Shown: positions 1-12,152 of the stretch, piece by piece
How positions within the stretch are numbered: the stretch's first letter is position 1
How the letters are laid out: every line of letters starts with the position of its first letter
DNA from: Physocladia obscura
Lineage: Eukaryota; Chytridiomycota; Chytridiomycetes; Chytridiales; Chytriomycetaceae
DNA: 48,954 nt
Direction of reading: 5' to 3'
Assembly: GCA_027596945.1 (NCBI GenBank)
Contig: JADGJH010000008.1
Span: forward strand, 1-48,954
Program-made: the position numbers and the translations under genes
The notes under the pieces: model-generated
The model's input: the letters and a program-made list of their open reading frames with translations, nothing else
What the model was told of the DNA's origin: nothing
Databases searched by the model: none

Positions 1-1270
1 ATATTTGGGTCGCGAGAAAAATATATAGTATGTTCCCAGATTGTTCGATGCTGCGGTAGATTTTTTTTTCTTTTCTTTTGACTTGAATGTGAAGAAAATT
101 ATTAATTTTAATTTCAGTCGACACCCAAAACCGCCGGTCACAAACTTTGATGGTTTGGTAAAGGCAGCGGCTGAGTTTGGCATTGAGATTGATCCTTCAA
201 GCAACAAGTCTTTGTCAGAGTCTTTGGACAAGGCTATTGTGAGTTTTTGTTGTTTTTTTTCTGTTGTTTATTTTCAGAAATGATTGTCTAATTTTTCTTT
301 AAAAAAGCTAAAAGAAGAGCCATATTTCAACAAGCTTATTCGTATAATGACCACGAGATGCATGATGCAAGCTGTTTATTTTTGCTCGGGAACATTACCA
401 GAAGAAGAATTTTGGTCTGTTCTTATTGTTTTTACATAGATGTTTTTATTAAAATTAAAACAAGGCATTATGGTCTTGCGTGTGATATCTACACGCATTT
501 TACATCACCGATTCGTCGATATGCAGATTTAGTTGTTCACCGTTTGCTGGCCGCATGTATCGGGTATGAAAGGAATTACTCGTCTGACCTCGTTGACAAA
601 GTGAAGGGTGCGGAACTTAGTGAAGGTTTTTTTTTTAAATTTCTTTTTCCTGCGTTTGTTTTACGGATTTTCAAATGTATTTTGACAGTTTTGAACTTCC
701 GCCACCGAAACGCCCAACATGCTTCCAGATCTTCAGTTGAACTTTTCACCAATCTGTTTTTCAAAAACAAAAGCAATATTCAAGAGGAAGGATACGTGAT
801 AAGGATAATGAAGAATGGGTTCACGGTTATTATTCCGAGGTGCTTTGATTTTTCTTTCTTATTGTTCTCACTTTTTTAAGTTTTTGTTCAAACGACTGAA
901 AATTAGATTTGGTATTGAAGGAATTGTGCATGCAAAAGCAGCTAGTTCTGAGGACGACGCGGCAGAGTTTCTCACGTATGACGCAATTGCTAACACTCTG
1001 TTATGTGAGACAACTGGCGAGAAAATAAGCATTTTCAAAAAAGTAATTGTGCGTGTTCAGGTGGAGGAAGCTGGACATGAGGCAGCACAACGAAGTAAAC
1101 TAGTGGTCCGATTGGTTGAACCGGTTGTTCCGGGTCTCAGTGTCAAGTCTTTGGGCAAAGTTGATGAAGTTCCTGCAGTGGTTGAAATTCCAGGTGTTGG
1201 GAAAGTGAAGACAACCAGCAGTGACCGTGTTGCCACTCCCGTAACCAAAAAGGCCAAAAGCAAAAAATAA
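1..1270 (+). CDS. DIS3: Exosome catalytic subunit DIS3/RRP44, 3' part
   Basis: This is the C-terminal part of the RNase II-family 3'-5' exonuclease of the RNA exosome, which degrades and trims RNA in nucleus and cytoplasm; the 5' part lies outside the window. Six exons join in frame: 1-55, 118-238, 308-414, 465-625, 689-839 and 907-1270, all with GT-AG introns. The RNB-domain end is clear from [19 protein letters not shown] and the upstream RRHPKPP. It is followed by an S1-like RNA-binding segment ([18 protein letters not shown]) and a lysine-rich tail ending KKAKSKK. The catalytic aspartates would lie upstream of the window. The stop codon is only 23 nt before the next gene's start on the same strand. 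Family assignment is firm; the frame is intact throughout the visible part. Confidence 0.95.
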
Positions 1271-1293
1271 AAAATTTTCTTTTGAAAGTGAAA

Positions 1294-4200
1294 ATGGGAA
1301 CTTTATGGCGTTCTGAAGAGATGAGCATGGTTCAGCTCTACATTCCAATGGAAATTGCGCAACCGACTGTTGCAGAAATTGGCGAGCTCGGACTGATTGA
1401 GTTTCGCGATGTAAAGTTATCTGTTTTGTTTCTTGTTGGAGATCAGCATAGGTTATTTACGTGACAATCAAACATTGCGAACTATTCTTATATATTCAGC
1501 TAAACCCCGACGTGAACGCGTTTCAGCGTACATTTGTCAACGATATCAGACGCCTGGATGATATGGAGCGTAAACTGCGTAAGAAATTGAAAAGAAAAAA
1601 ACAAATCCATTCTGAGAAACCAATAATGAAATAAAATAAAATAATAACAGGCTTTCTAAAGGGGCAGGTTGAGAAAGCTCAGATTCGTATCAAATCAGAT
1701 GCGGCCGTCACTGCAGCAGCACGTGCACGAACACATCAAGAAATAGATGAGCTTGAAGAACGGCTGACAGAACATGAAGGGCGTATTGCCCAACTAAATG
1801 CTTCACAAGAAACTCTCTATAAACGCTACTTGGAACAAACAGAGCTTCGTCACGTTTTAAAAGAAACTAACGTGTTTTTTGAAGATGTTTGTTTCGTTAT
1901 ATTATTCCATTGACTATCTTTTGCTATTTCATCCTTCCTATTTGACTAACTTTGCTGTGTCTTTTTTTTTTTTTTTTTTCCTTTTTCAGGCAGAAGCTCG
2001 CTCAGCGGATATTCGCACCGCTGGCCAACAATTTGGCGAAGATTCAAATCTACTTGGAAATGCGCAAGCTGAACCGGTGGAGGCGATCGAAGAAGGCCGT
2101 GGTCAGCAGCGCTCAGTGAACCTTGGTTTTGTTGCCGGAGTCGTTCCACGTGCGCGTATGGCTACATTTGAGCGTATATTATTTCGCGCCCTCCGTGGAA
2201 ATCTCTACATGAACAGCGCGGAAATTGATGAAATCATCAGAGATCCAGTTACAGATGAGTCTGTAAACAAGAATGTTTTCATTATCTTTGCACACGGGAA
2301 GGAGATTATTGCCAAAATTAAAAAGATTTGTGAATCTCTTGGTGCTACGCTGTACCCAGTCGATGGGTCGTATGAAAAGCGCAAGCAAGACTTGATTGAA
2401 GTTATTAGCCGCATTGATGATATCAAACATGTTTTGGATAATACGACAAACACTCGTCGAACTGAATTGACTAAAGTATCTGAGACGGTTGAAGTTTGGG
2501 CAACAATCATCAAAAAGGAAAAGGGAATCTATTATACTCTTAATCAGTTCAATTACGATCAAAACCGTAAGGCTTTAATTGCCGAAGGATGGTGTCCTAC
2601 AAATGCAATAAACGCAATCAGATACTCTCTTCGAAGCGTCACCGAGCGTACAGGCCATACTATTCCGGCGATTTTAAACGAGCTTCGCACAACAAAAACT
2701 CCTCCAACATATCATAAAACAAACAAATTTACCAATATGTTCCAAGAAATTGTTGATGCTTATGGTATGGCGTCGTATCGTGAAATTAATCCGGGAATTT
2801 TTACAATTATTACCTTCCCGTTCCTTTTTGCCGTCATGTTCGGTGATCTTGGCCATGGATTTATTATGGCTCTCTTTGCTGCTTGGATGTGTAGAAACGA
2901 AAACTCTTTAGCTTCGAAAAAATGGGGAGAGGTTCGGATTTTTATCCGGTTTTGAACTGTGCTAATTTACAAAATAATAACTTGATAATAATAAAATCAT
3001 TGCTTATTTCAGATTTGGTCTTCATTCTTTGCTGGGCGGTATATTATTTTGCTAATGGGAATTTTTTCAATGTATACTGGATTGATTTACAACGATATTT
3101 TTTCAAAATCAATGAACCTGTTCGGAAGTGGCTGGACATTTCACCAAGAAAATAACTCCACAACGAAATATATTGGTATTCAATCCCATAATTATGCTTT
3201 CGGTGTTGACCCAGTATGTGGCGTTATTTATTTATTTATTTATTTATTTCAATTATGTCCGACATTAGGCGTGGTATGCAACTGACAACGCTCTCATATT
3301 TTCAAACTCGTACAAAATGAAAATGGCAATTGTTTTTGGAGTCTGCCATATGACGTTTGGAATTTCACTTAATATCCTGAATCATATTCATTTTGGACGT
3401 CCTCAAAATATTCTGTATGAAACGGTTCCGCAAATTCTTTATATGATGTCTTTGTTTGGATACTTGATGGTTATCATCTTATACAAGTGGGCTGTGTACT
3501 GGCCAAACCCGTCTGAAGCTCCGGGTTTATTGAACACATTGATCTACATGGTTTTATCTCCTGGAACTATTCAGCTTCCTCTATTTCCTGGACAGGTAAT
3601 TATGAATTATTAAGTGAAGCGAACCAAAAAATATTGAGTAACCAAGAAAAGGACTAAATTTATACCTCAGGGGCCTGTACAAATTTTTCTCGTACTTCTT
3701 TGTGTAGTTACAATCCCATGGATGCTACTTGTGAAACCATATATGCTTAAGTACGAACACAACAAACATATTGAGCAAGGGTATACAAATCTTTCACATG
3801 AAAATCTTTCCGACCCATCACCAAGTATGGATATTGACCGTAATGTTGGCGGTGGTGCAGGTCACGAAGAAATGAACCATGAAGAGGTAAATGAGCATGG
3901 CCATTCGGAGGTAATTCCTCTGGGCTAACTTTATTTTAAATAATTGAGTTCATAAATGTTCATGTACTGAATTGTATTTTATTCAAGCATTTTGATTTCA
4001 GCGAAGTTATGATTCATCAAGCTATTCACACTATTGAATTTTGCCTCAGTGGGATTTCAAACACTGCGTCATACTTGCGTTTGTGGGCTTTGTCTCTTGC
4101 CCATGCTCGTAAGTTAAAAATTTTAATTTTTAATCGTTTCTTTTTTTTATTGACATTGAACCTGTAGAATTGTCTGAGGTTTTGTGGGAAATGATTTTCG

Positions 4201-4445
4201 TGAATGCGTTAAATGCTTCAGCAAGTCTTGGGCCATTTTTCGGACCAATTGCTATTTGTGTCGGATTCTACTTTTGGTTTGGTTGCACAGTTTCCATTCT
4301 CCTTGTGATGGAAGGTTTATCGGCATTTTTGCATGCTTTACGTCTTCATTGGGTTGAATTTCAAAGCAAATTTTACGAAGGACAAGGAAAAAAGTTTGAA
4401 CCATTTTCATTTGCTGCCCTGATGGTTGAAGAAGAGGTCGAGTGA
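1294..4445 (+). CDS. VPH1: V-type H+-ATPase subunit a (Vph1/Stv1 family), frame broken by one base
   Basis: This is the membrane-embedded a subunit that forms the proton half-channels of the vacuolar/endosomal V-ATPase. Exons are 1294-1410, 1500-1578, 1651-1887, 1990-2931, 3013-3213, 3269-3595, 3671-3910, 3988-4108 and 4168-4445. The start is the ATG giving [16 protein letters not shown], typical of the family. Visible hallmarks are [21 protein letters not shown] in the first membrane segments, and [20 protein letters not shown], which holds the conserved arginine for proton transfer. Summed exon length is one base over a multiple of three. Exon 3 contains an extra A in the run at 1859-1863, which leads to a TAA at 1869-1871; with one A fewer the product would be about 846 aa, normal for the family. 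An assembly indel is the likeliest reason, since all other exons are conserved and in frame. Confidence 0.93.
1859..1863 (+). other. Single-base frameshift in an A run of the V-ATPase subunit a gene
   Basis: The run of five A sits between the codons for ELRHVL and KETNVFFED, both strongly family-like. Read straight through, the frame reaches TAA at 1869-1871. One A fewer keeps both sides in one frame and agrees with the phase of every downstream exon. A homopolymer assembly error is most probable; a real null allele is possible. Confidence 0.75.
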
Positions 4446-4530
4446 ATTAAATTAGTCATTTTATTTTTGTTTTGTTTTTTCTTTTCTTTTCTTAAATAAT
4501 AAAAGCATTTGCAAAAATAAATAAATTGGG

Positions 4531-6699
4531 TTAAACAACTTGAGCAGGAGGTTTAACACTGACAAAATCGTTGTCACTTCGTGACCGCCGAACTTGACTC
4601 TTATCTGTGGGTGTGCTTCCTACACCGAGATTATTGTTGATAGATGGACGTGAAAGACTTTTAAAATCGTTTATCTTAGAATTTGAACCTTCAATGGTAA
4701 TAGCTGGTGTTTGACGAATATTTTGTGGCATATCGTCAGCTGTCAATGGCTTTGATGTCCAAATGCGTATTTCAACATCAAGCAAATCTCTGAGCTCGAA
4801 ATAATAACGTGCATATACGGAAGCTTTCACTGATACATTATATTTGATGGCAGACATATACCATCGCTCTAATTCATTCCTGAGTACGATTATTGAAAAG
4901 TGTTGAAAAGTGTACAAAAGAAAAGGCAAATCTAACAAATCTGCCACTTGAATATCTGGAAATATCTGGCAAAAGTCTGCATTCCAGACAGCATGATCGT
5001 CCCAGACTTTGCTTGCAAGCAAGAGGCCACCCAAAACAATTCTGGCCCAATTGCACAAATGAAGTGTTACCCCAGTATTTATGAGCATTCTTTCAATATA
5101 AACCAGTGTTATTACCGCACATTCAACGTTTAGTTCAGCGGCTTGAAAAATGCAATCAAGAAATTTATAGATATCTTCTTCCGACAGAACTCGCAGATAA
5201 AATTGAATGTGTTTCTGAAAAATAAAAATAAAAAAAATACAATATAATCGAGTAAATGTAAATGGAGTTTACAGAAAGTGGCCTTAATTTCTCTGACAGT
5301 ATTTCATCCGTCCTCAAAGTATCAAGTTCGTTGTTTCGCCGAATATTTACGGCAAGGGCAGTGGCGACACTGAATGGAAGTTAACACAACATATCACAAA
5401 ATTTAATTTATTCATCTTACTTACCAATGCAACGTTTTTTGAAGATCAGAATTATTTAATGTGGAATCGATAAACAAGGTGGAGCAAGAATTAAATTTAT
5501 GCAATGCGCTTTTTGAATCTGGAATTTCGCCGTCTGGAACATTTACGCTTCCTCCCAATCGATCTTTTTTATGATTGTACCCTACCTTTCCAGTTATTAT
5601 TGCAAGATTTCTCAATCGATCTGTTTTCTTTTTGGCACGAGCTTTCTTGAACTTGGCAATTGCAGCAAGGGCGGTGATACTTTGGGCAAAATCGGGAGTC
5701 ATCTTTGGAGGACTTTCAAACGAAGACAGTGGTGCATTCATTTGATTATTTTTTTTCGTTAGGCTTTCTTTCGCTGTCTCCTGAAAATAATCACTAGTCT
5801 CAGTTCCTCCGAACAAAATTCTGTCGGAGGAGAGTTCTTGTCCAAGAGGTGATCGCTTTCGTATTTTTTCAATATCTTCAACTGCTTGAGTTATCATTGG
5901 CGACAAAATTGCACTTCCACTGCTGATATATTGATTTCGTTTTGACATTACTCGCGAAAGCGATCCAGTCGAAACTTTCGCTTTTCCATTGACTTTCAAT
6001 AAAGAGTCTTTTGAATCATTGTAATATTTTGACGTGGTATATGAAGAGACTAAAACTTTCGCCGACTGAGTGACTAAATGAAAATTAAATAAAATCAGAG
6101 AAGCGATTTCTATATTGAATTTAACTTAAAAATAAAAAAATCTTTTACCTTCAAACGGATTGATATTTTCGCTAACAATAGTAGGTGTCTGCGTTTTACT
6201 TGTCTTGTTCTCTCTAGCACTACTTATTGTACTTGCTCGCAGCATTGGCTCAATATTACCTATTTTAGAAAATTAGGAAGAATAAATAAGAGTAAATAAT
6301 ACCAAGCTGGGGTAAAGTTCGTTTTGAAAAATCTATCTTCATTTCAATTGCTTCAAAATTCTTTGTCAAGCATGATGGAGCAACTTCAACATTATTTGGC
6401 TTTGATTTTTCGGAGAATTTGGTTGACTCATGACAGTTTTCATCAATTTTCGGCTTCGTAATTTCTTTTTCTTTTCTTTTTTGTTTTGTACTAGAATCAA
6501 AACTATGCGATGCTGATAATAATTGCGAAGCGTCATTGTTGACTTGAGTTTGTTTTTCCTTTGGTTGAACTGCACTGTTTCGAAAACTACTTCCAAAAGA
6601 AGGCCTGTCTACTTTGTCAACAATCTTTTTGCTCCTTTGTTTCACAGACAGTCGTCGCGTTGAAGGCTCTGAAGAGCCAATAGAGTTATTGTTTCCCAT
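4531..6699 (-). CDS. CCNY: Cyclin Y orthologue (membrane-anchored cyclin)
   Basis: Cyclin Y proteins activate CDK14/CDK16-type kinases at membranes in animals. Six exons join in frame to a 626-aa protein: 6303-6699, 6149-6259, 5425-6073, 5273-5369, 4937-5214 and 4531-4879 (coding order). The start at 6699 is chosen because it gives MGNNNSIGSSEP, a good N-myristoylation signal like that of animal cyclin Y. Residues near the middle, CSTLFIDSTLNNSDLQKTL, resemble the segment before the animal cyclin box. The cyclin box includes NWARIVLGGLLLASKVWDD and SVYARYYFELRDLL. Near the C-terminus VRRSRSDNDF matches the RSASADNL region that binds 14-3-3 in CCNY. The 57-nt intron 4880-4936 is in frame and stop-free. 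The N-terminal half is longer than in animals and low in complexity. Partner CDK is not in the window. Confidence 0.9.
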
Positions 6700-6858
6700 A
6701 AGGAAATTAAAATCAAACAATGATGTTTTTTCAAATTAAACAAAAAACTATCAAGAGTAAAAAAAACTAAGGCGGAGTCGGATTTGTGTGGGTGAAAAGA
6801 AACTCGGCAAGATAGTCAATAGGATCCTTTCAATATTTCATTTTTCAGTTTGACCTAA

Positions 6859-9471
6859 TTAAATTTCATTCAAAACCTCGGGGCGGACTTTACAGACTTC
6901 AATTAATCCAGAGGTCAAAATAGGCATCACAAATTTCATAAGGTAATTACGAAGTGGCACTGATTGCGCCTCTAAAACTTCTTGTTCTTGCTTTCTGATT
7001 TCATCCATTCGAGTATTCTGTTTATAATGCTTTTAAGACCAAAAATTATTCTATTTTTGATGCCTCACCCAATCAGCAACAGCTTTTACTTGACGGTCCT
7101 CTTCTTCTTTTTCTCGTTTTTTCCTTTCTTCTTCGGCAATGGCCGCGGCGATTGCCTATAATTTGTTATTATAAGAAATCTTCAATGAAATTAACTGGCA
7201 AACCTTTGCTTCTTCTTCAGCATTTTTCTTTGCTTCAAGTTGTTCTAAAGTTGGCCCATAGTTATGTGGCTTGCCAATATGGTTTCTAATTAAATCGAAA
7301 ACTGGTTCAGAATCGTTTGATCGAACAGAAACTGAGAAAGGATGAATTTCAAGTTCATCAAAGTAATTGAGGACTGTATTTTCATCCGTGTTTGCATTTC
7401 GAAATTCTTCAAGTCGGCGAATCAAATCTGTTGAAAATTTTAGAAAAGACAAAAACTTTTAGCTCCATACTTTCTTCGGAATTTTTTGAATCAGCAGTTG
7501 CAATTTCCGGGAGATTCATCATACGGTCTTTCACAAAATCGTCACAAACTTCCAGAGTTATTACAAATTCAGGCCCAGTTACTTCGTCAATACTTGTATT
7601 CTTTTCATTGTCATCTTCATTTGCTGTTCAAAAAGAAAAATAAATTTAACCAAAAGTAATAATGGGTTATTTTACGTTTGAAAAGGGTAGAAGCCTCATC
7701 AACTGTTGTTGGAAACCCATCGAGAACGTAGCCTTGGTTACGGCACGGCATGCTACGTAATTTCTCTTTCAAAAAGTTCATAACCATTTCATCAGGATAT
7801 TTTCCATTGCTGTTTTTCAGAGTTTCCTTAATCTCTTCCAGAAGTTCTTTGTCAGAATCAAACGTATCATCCTCGTCATTCACTGAACCTTCAGCAACTC
7901 TACGTTCAAGTTTTGCAACGGCAGCTTTGACTACTGTGTCTGCCTCAACATAATGAATATCATAAAATTCGGCAATTTTGTTTGCATAAAACGTTTTTCC
8001 GCTTGCTGGAGGGCCGTGCAGCACTATTTTTAATGGACTCAGGCCACGAGCATCTTTATATTCTTGAATTAATGCCGGTAAATTGTCAATTATTCCTAAC
8101 TTTTGTTCCATAAGTAAAACTCCTACCAAAAACAAATTTTTTTTTTATCAACCTCGTACTTCCATTCAAAAGTCATCTCTTTCACATGTCCAGGTTCTAG
8201 TCTCAAATTGACAAGCAACATATCATAGTCGGATTGTGGAAGATTCTTGTTCAGTAAAGCCATTTCTTTGGGAACTTTCTTCACTTTTCCGCTGCCTAAT
8301 CCGTCACTAATCGCCTGAGATGACAGAAGAAATCGAGAAAATAATCGTATTAAAGAAAACATATTTTTTTTTTTCACAATAATTATACTTTGGTAATTTC
8401 GTATAAAGTGTTCTTTGAATCATCGATTGCAAGTAAATACTTCGACTCTGGTTGAAATTCAACAACTTCGACAATAATATTGGTGAGATCATCCAAATGA
8501 ATCGTCGGGATAATATTGGTCCCATCTCCGTAGCAAATTTGCTCTTGTTCATTATGCCAGGCGGACTAAATTTAAAAATGAATCAAAAAAACAACAAAAG
8601 CCTAAAAAGTTACCTTCAACATATGATGGAAAATGCTATCTCCCGCGTGATAAATTAGTCCAGAAGCAATCACGTACGTCTTCAAAGCACTTTTTTTCCC
8701 AAATTTCATTATATTTTTTTCAATTTGAATTTGAGTTTTGTAGTTTGTATGTGGTTTTCTACGACGATATTCATCTTCAGCAAGAAATGCTTCAGGATCG
8801 TCTTGATCAATTTTTGTCTTCGCCCATGTCATTATAGATGAGAGCGCTATAAAGGTTTTCGGTTTATCGACGAAAGTGTCAGAAATCTGAGACAGAACTA
8901 AATCAAGTTTTAGAATTTTTAAATATTCGAATCAAATTATGTAGCTACAATTTTACATTCAATTGCCCACGAGGCTTCCTCCAGACTTTGATTCAAGTCG
9001 TAAATGATCACATCGCATTCTACCAAAGTTTTCTTGAGAATTTCTTTGTCTTCACTCTTTTATTGTTTAAGTTAAAGAAAAATGAAAAACTGTACAAAAA
9101 ATTCAAACCTGAACAATTTCCAATACCCATGCAGGTTTTTCGCCTCGTCTAGCAAATTTTTCAATTGCTTCACGTCGGGCTTGATCGCGCTTCTTATCGC
9201 CTGTCTCAATCATAGGTCCTGGAAGACTGAGAGCTTGTGCTGACAGTGGCCATGACAGTGTTCCGACAATTTGATAACGGTCTTTTTCTTTTTCTTTTTC
9301 ATCTCCAGCAGCAATATCATCTGGTTTTTCAGTTGCTGCAGCTACTCCGCTGTCGTCTTCATCTGGTTCCGGTTCTTTGCGTGATCCGACAACAGTAGAA
9401 GCGAGAAGTCTCGAAAAATTATATCCAACAGCATTGTCAACGTTACTGATGAAACAGCGAGGTGGAACCAT
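6859..9471 (-). CDS. AK7: Adenylate kinase 7 (flagellar)
   Basis: AK7 interconverts AMP, ADP and ATP in cilia and flagella. Ten exons join in frame to about 710 aa, close to the animal length: 9109-9471, 8957-9056, 8614-8897, 8389-8565, 8153-8314, 7676-8099, 7471-7623, 7204-7427, 7069-7155 and 6859-7017. Order of parts: an N-terminal Rossmann/epimerase-like domain ([36 protein letters not shown]), then the adenylate kinase domain with P-loop GPPASGKT and [12 protein letters not shown], then [17 protein letters not shown] charged coiled coil follows, and a DPY-30-like docking helix at the C-terminus ([17 protein letters not shown]). The start ATG at 9471 gives [12 protein letters not shown]; a longer upstream frame would run into the divergent neighbour and is not preferred. 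It shares a 59-nt divergent region with the IQ-motif gene. Confidence 0.94.
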
Positions 9472-9530
9472 TTTCTTTAAAACTTGATCAAGTTTTGTTT
9501 TCTGACAATTTTGAAAATCTGATTTGAAAA
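9472..9530. promoter_or_regulatory. Compact divergent promoter region between AK7 and IQ-motif gene
   Basis: Only 59 nt separate the two start codons, which point away from each other. Both core promoters and both 5' leaders must lie here or extend into the opposite gene. I see no clear TATA box. Coordinate expression of the two genes is an inference. Confidence 0.55.
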
Positions 9531-11900
9531 ATGAGTAAACTGTTTGATGCACGTTTAAGCACAGTAACGCCAGGAAATAGGCCAAACAATGACAACACTG
9601 CATCATCAGCCGCTTTATTAAGCCTGAATGATGGCTTAGGATCTGGGCTCAACTCAATGACATTTACAATGAGAATAAGCAAAGAAACCCAAAATCCACT
9701 GCGCGCACAAACTGCCCCCGTATCAGGAATAAATCTGAACGGTCTGCAAAATTTTTTGGCTGCCGTGACTCGATCGCTACCAGGAACATCGACAGAAGTG
9801 TCAACACCGTGGTTGACAACTGCAATGAGCCCAGCTACACAGCGTCAAAACGCGCGACTTGCGGCCTTCTTTTCTACAATGAAAACATCGGGTTCGTTGG
9901 CCGGCACAAATACCGATGGCGCATCGATCTCTAACGATGAAATTGCTGAAAATTTTGATCAATTAGATCAAGGTGATCGTGCGACTCGTTTTGATCGTTG
10001 CTTTGCTGATATTCTCAAGTTACTGGAATATGCAAAATCAATTGAAGACATTGCGAATCTTGATTTGTCTGACTTGAGTATGTTGGCTGCCGAAGATAAA
10101 CGACGATTGACGCGAAGCGCAGGTGGGGCACTTCAAAGTACTGCTCGAAATCAGCAATTTCGAGAGTCAGCTTATCCGGCAACTGATGCTTCTCCTTTGC
10201 CGAATATTGCAGTAGGCGTGAAAAACAGGTATAGTCGAAAACCGATAAAACTGATCGCTGCCGAACTTCACAAACGTATTGACCAATTAAGGAGTAATCA
10301 AAGTGAATGGGAGGCATTTCAAGAGAAAATATGTGTGTTTTAATCTGTTTTATGAACTATTGCATTATCTGAAATTTTAAATATAGTAGAATATCAACAA
10401 AACCAAGTAATCCAAACAAATATCGTCAAACTGAATAAAGAACGAATGGCTCAATTATTTCCAGAAGCACGGCTGAAAGCTATGGAGTTTATGGTTTGAT
10501 TTTTTCTTCCATTTTTTTTTTTTTTGTTTATTTTTGTCATTTACTTGTCTCTTTGAAACCAAAGCATCATGAACACGAACTGCATCGTGAACTTGTTGTA
10601 AAAAATAAAAAAAAGCTAGAAAAAGAGAAACTTCAAAAAAAACTAGAGATCGTTCAACGAAAGGAATCTGCTTTGGTAAAAAGAAAAAGTTATTACTTCT
10701 TGCACTCCGTTTTTCATTGTAGTTTATCGTTTTAGGAGCAAGGAAAACGCCGCGAAAAGGAGGAAAGCGGAAAAGCCCAGCTTATTCAAAAGAAATGGTT
10801 CGTAATTATTTCTGTCGCAGCAAGAATTGGGTATATGCAGCGAACGCTAGAGGTTAATACCCTCGCAAACAAACATTACACAAAAACATGAAAAGCAGCA
10901 TGCATATATGCATACTTTTTATTTATTTATTTTAATAGGAGAGCAGAAACAAAAACAGTAAAACTATCCGTGATAATCATGCGGCACGAGTTATTCAAAA
11001 AGTTTGGCACAATTATTTTTTCAGGCAGCAAGAACTCAAAAGGCAAAAGGCACTGAGTAAAATTGCTGTGTGAGGAAACCCTAACGCTAAACGACAAAAT
11101 TTAGCTCCCTTACATTTTCTATTTTAAATCACAGTGTTTTTCATTTTTATGTCATACGTCGTCGTATGGTTGCAAAATTTCTGGCCGCAGACAAAATACG
11201 GCAGTTTTTCAAAGAAGTTCATGACGTATCAAAACTAATGAAAGTTGTTCAAAAGTACCGTTTTTCAGGTATTTTGATGTCTCTGTTTAAATTATTTTTT
11301 TTTGTAATTGCTAATTTTTTTTTTTTTCCTTTGAATTTTTCAACATTATGTTTAGTTTTATTGTCACAGAGATATTGTCGTAAACATCTCGCAATTAGAA
11401 GCGCGCAAATTACTGCTTTGCTGAAATACTGGGACAAAAATGAGAGTCTTTGGTGGACCCAACGTAAACAGCACAATGGGTTCAATGGAAGTACTGCAAG
11501 TTTGGATGGCGACAAGGGAAGATCAAAACCTAAAAAGTATGAATTTTTGGTATTGAATTTTTTTCGTCTTGTGTATTTTATACCTTAAAGGAAAGGGAAA
11601 AAATCAAAAGACGACGAAAAAGAGAAAGACAAAGGAGACCGAGAAAAGGCAGTTGCTGTTAAAGTTACAGAGTTGAGTTTTTTTTTGCTTTTCTTATTCA
11701 AGGATCATCATTCTGAAATATAAAAAAGGTCCATTAAAATTTCTGTTTTAACCGACGATTTGCTAATGCGCAAGAAAATGTATCGTAAACTACTAACAGC
11801 ATATCGAGAGCAACTTAATCGATATCATGAAGAAAAAAAGAAACTTCCATTGAAAAAGACAATGTTTAGCGGAATCAAGCCAAAAGCTGAAAATAGTTGA
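9531..11900 (+). CDS. Uncharacterised IQ-motif, coiled-coil protein
   Basis: I do not recognise a named family. The first exon, 9531-10332, encodes a serine/alanine/asparagine-rich N-terminus and then a helical part (FADILKLLEYAKSIEDI). Further exons encode a lysine/glutamate-rich coiled coil (around 10575-10675) and a calmodulin-type IQ motif near 10980-11030 (AARVIQKVWHNYFFRQQELK). Next comes a conserved-looking helical block (MVAKFLAADKIRQFF, then RYCRKHLAIRSAQ and LLKYWDKNESLWW). After a basic linker, the last exon ends KKTMFSGIKPKAENS. The junction at about 11064 works with donor GTGAGG. IQ motifs bind calmodulin or EF-hand light chains. With AK7 as the divergent neighbour, an axonemal or basal-body role is a reasonable guess, not shown by the sequence. 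Some internal exon borders are approximate. Confidence 0.75.
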
Positions 11901-12152
11901 GTATTCAAAATTAATTGAGTGGAATTAAATTTAAAATAAATACGGACACGCACACAAAATATAGAACTGAATTCGGATATTAACGCACCAAAAAAACCGC
12001 TCTTCAAATTGCTTCCCACTATTCAAGATTTTTTTTTGATAATTGAGAATGGGGTTCGACAGTCAAATTCTGAATAAAAGGCTGTGAAACTGCTGAAATA
12101 GTGTTTAACATGCAGAAAAGTTAACATGTGGTGTCTCAAAAAATTTGTGAAA

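Noticed and set aside
8100..8152. Possible second frame break in AK7 at the exon 5/6 junction
   Set aside because: The obvious acceptors gave a wrong phase, but using the acceptor before TTAGGAATT (exon starting 8099) restores frame and the family spacing between Trp and Gly, so no break is needed.
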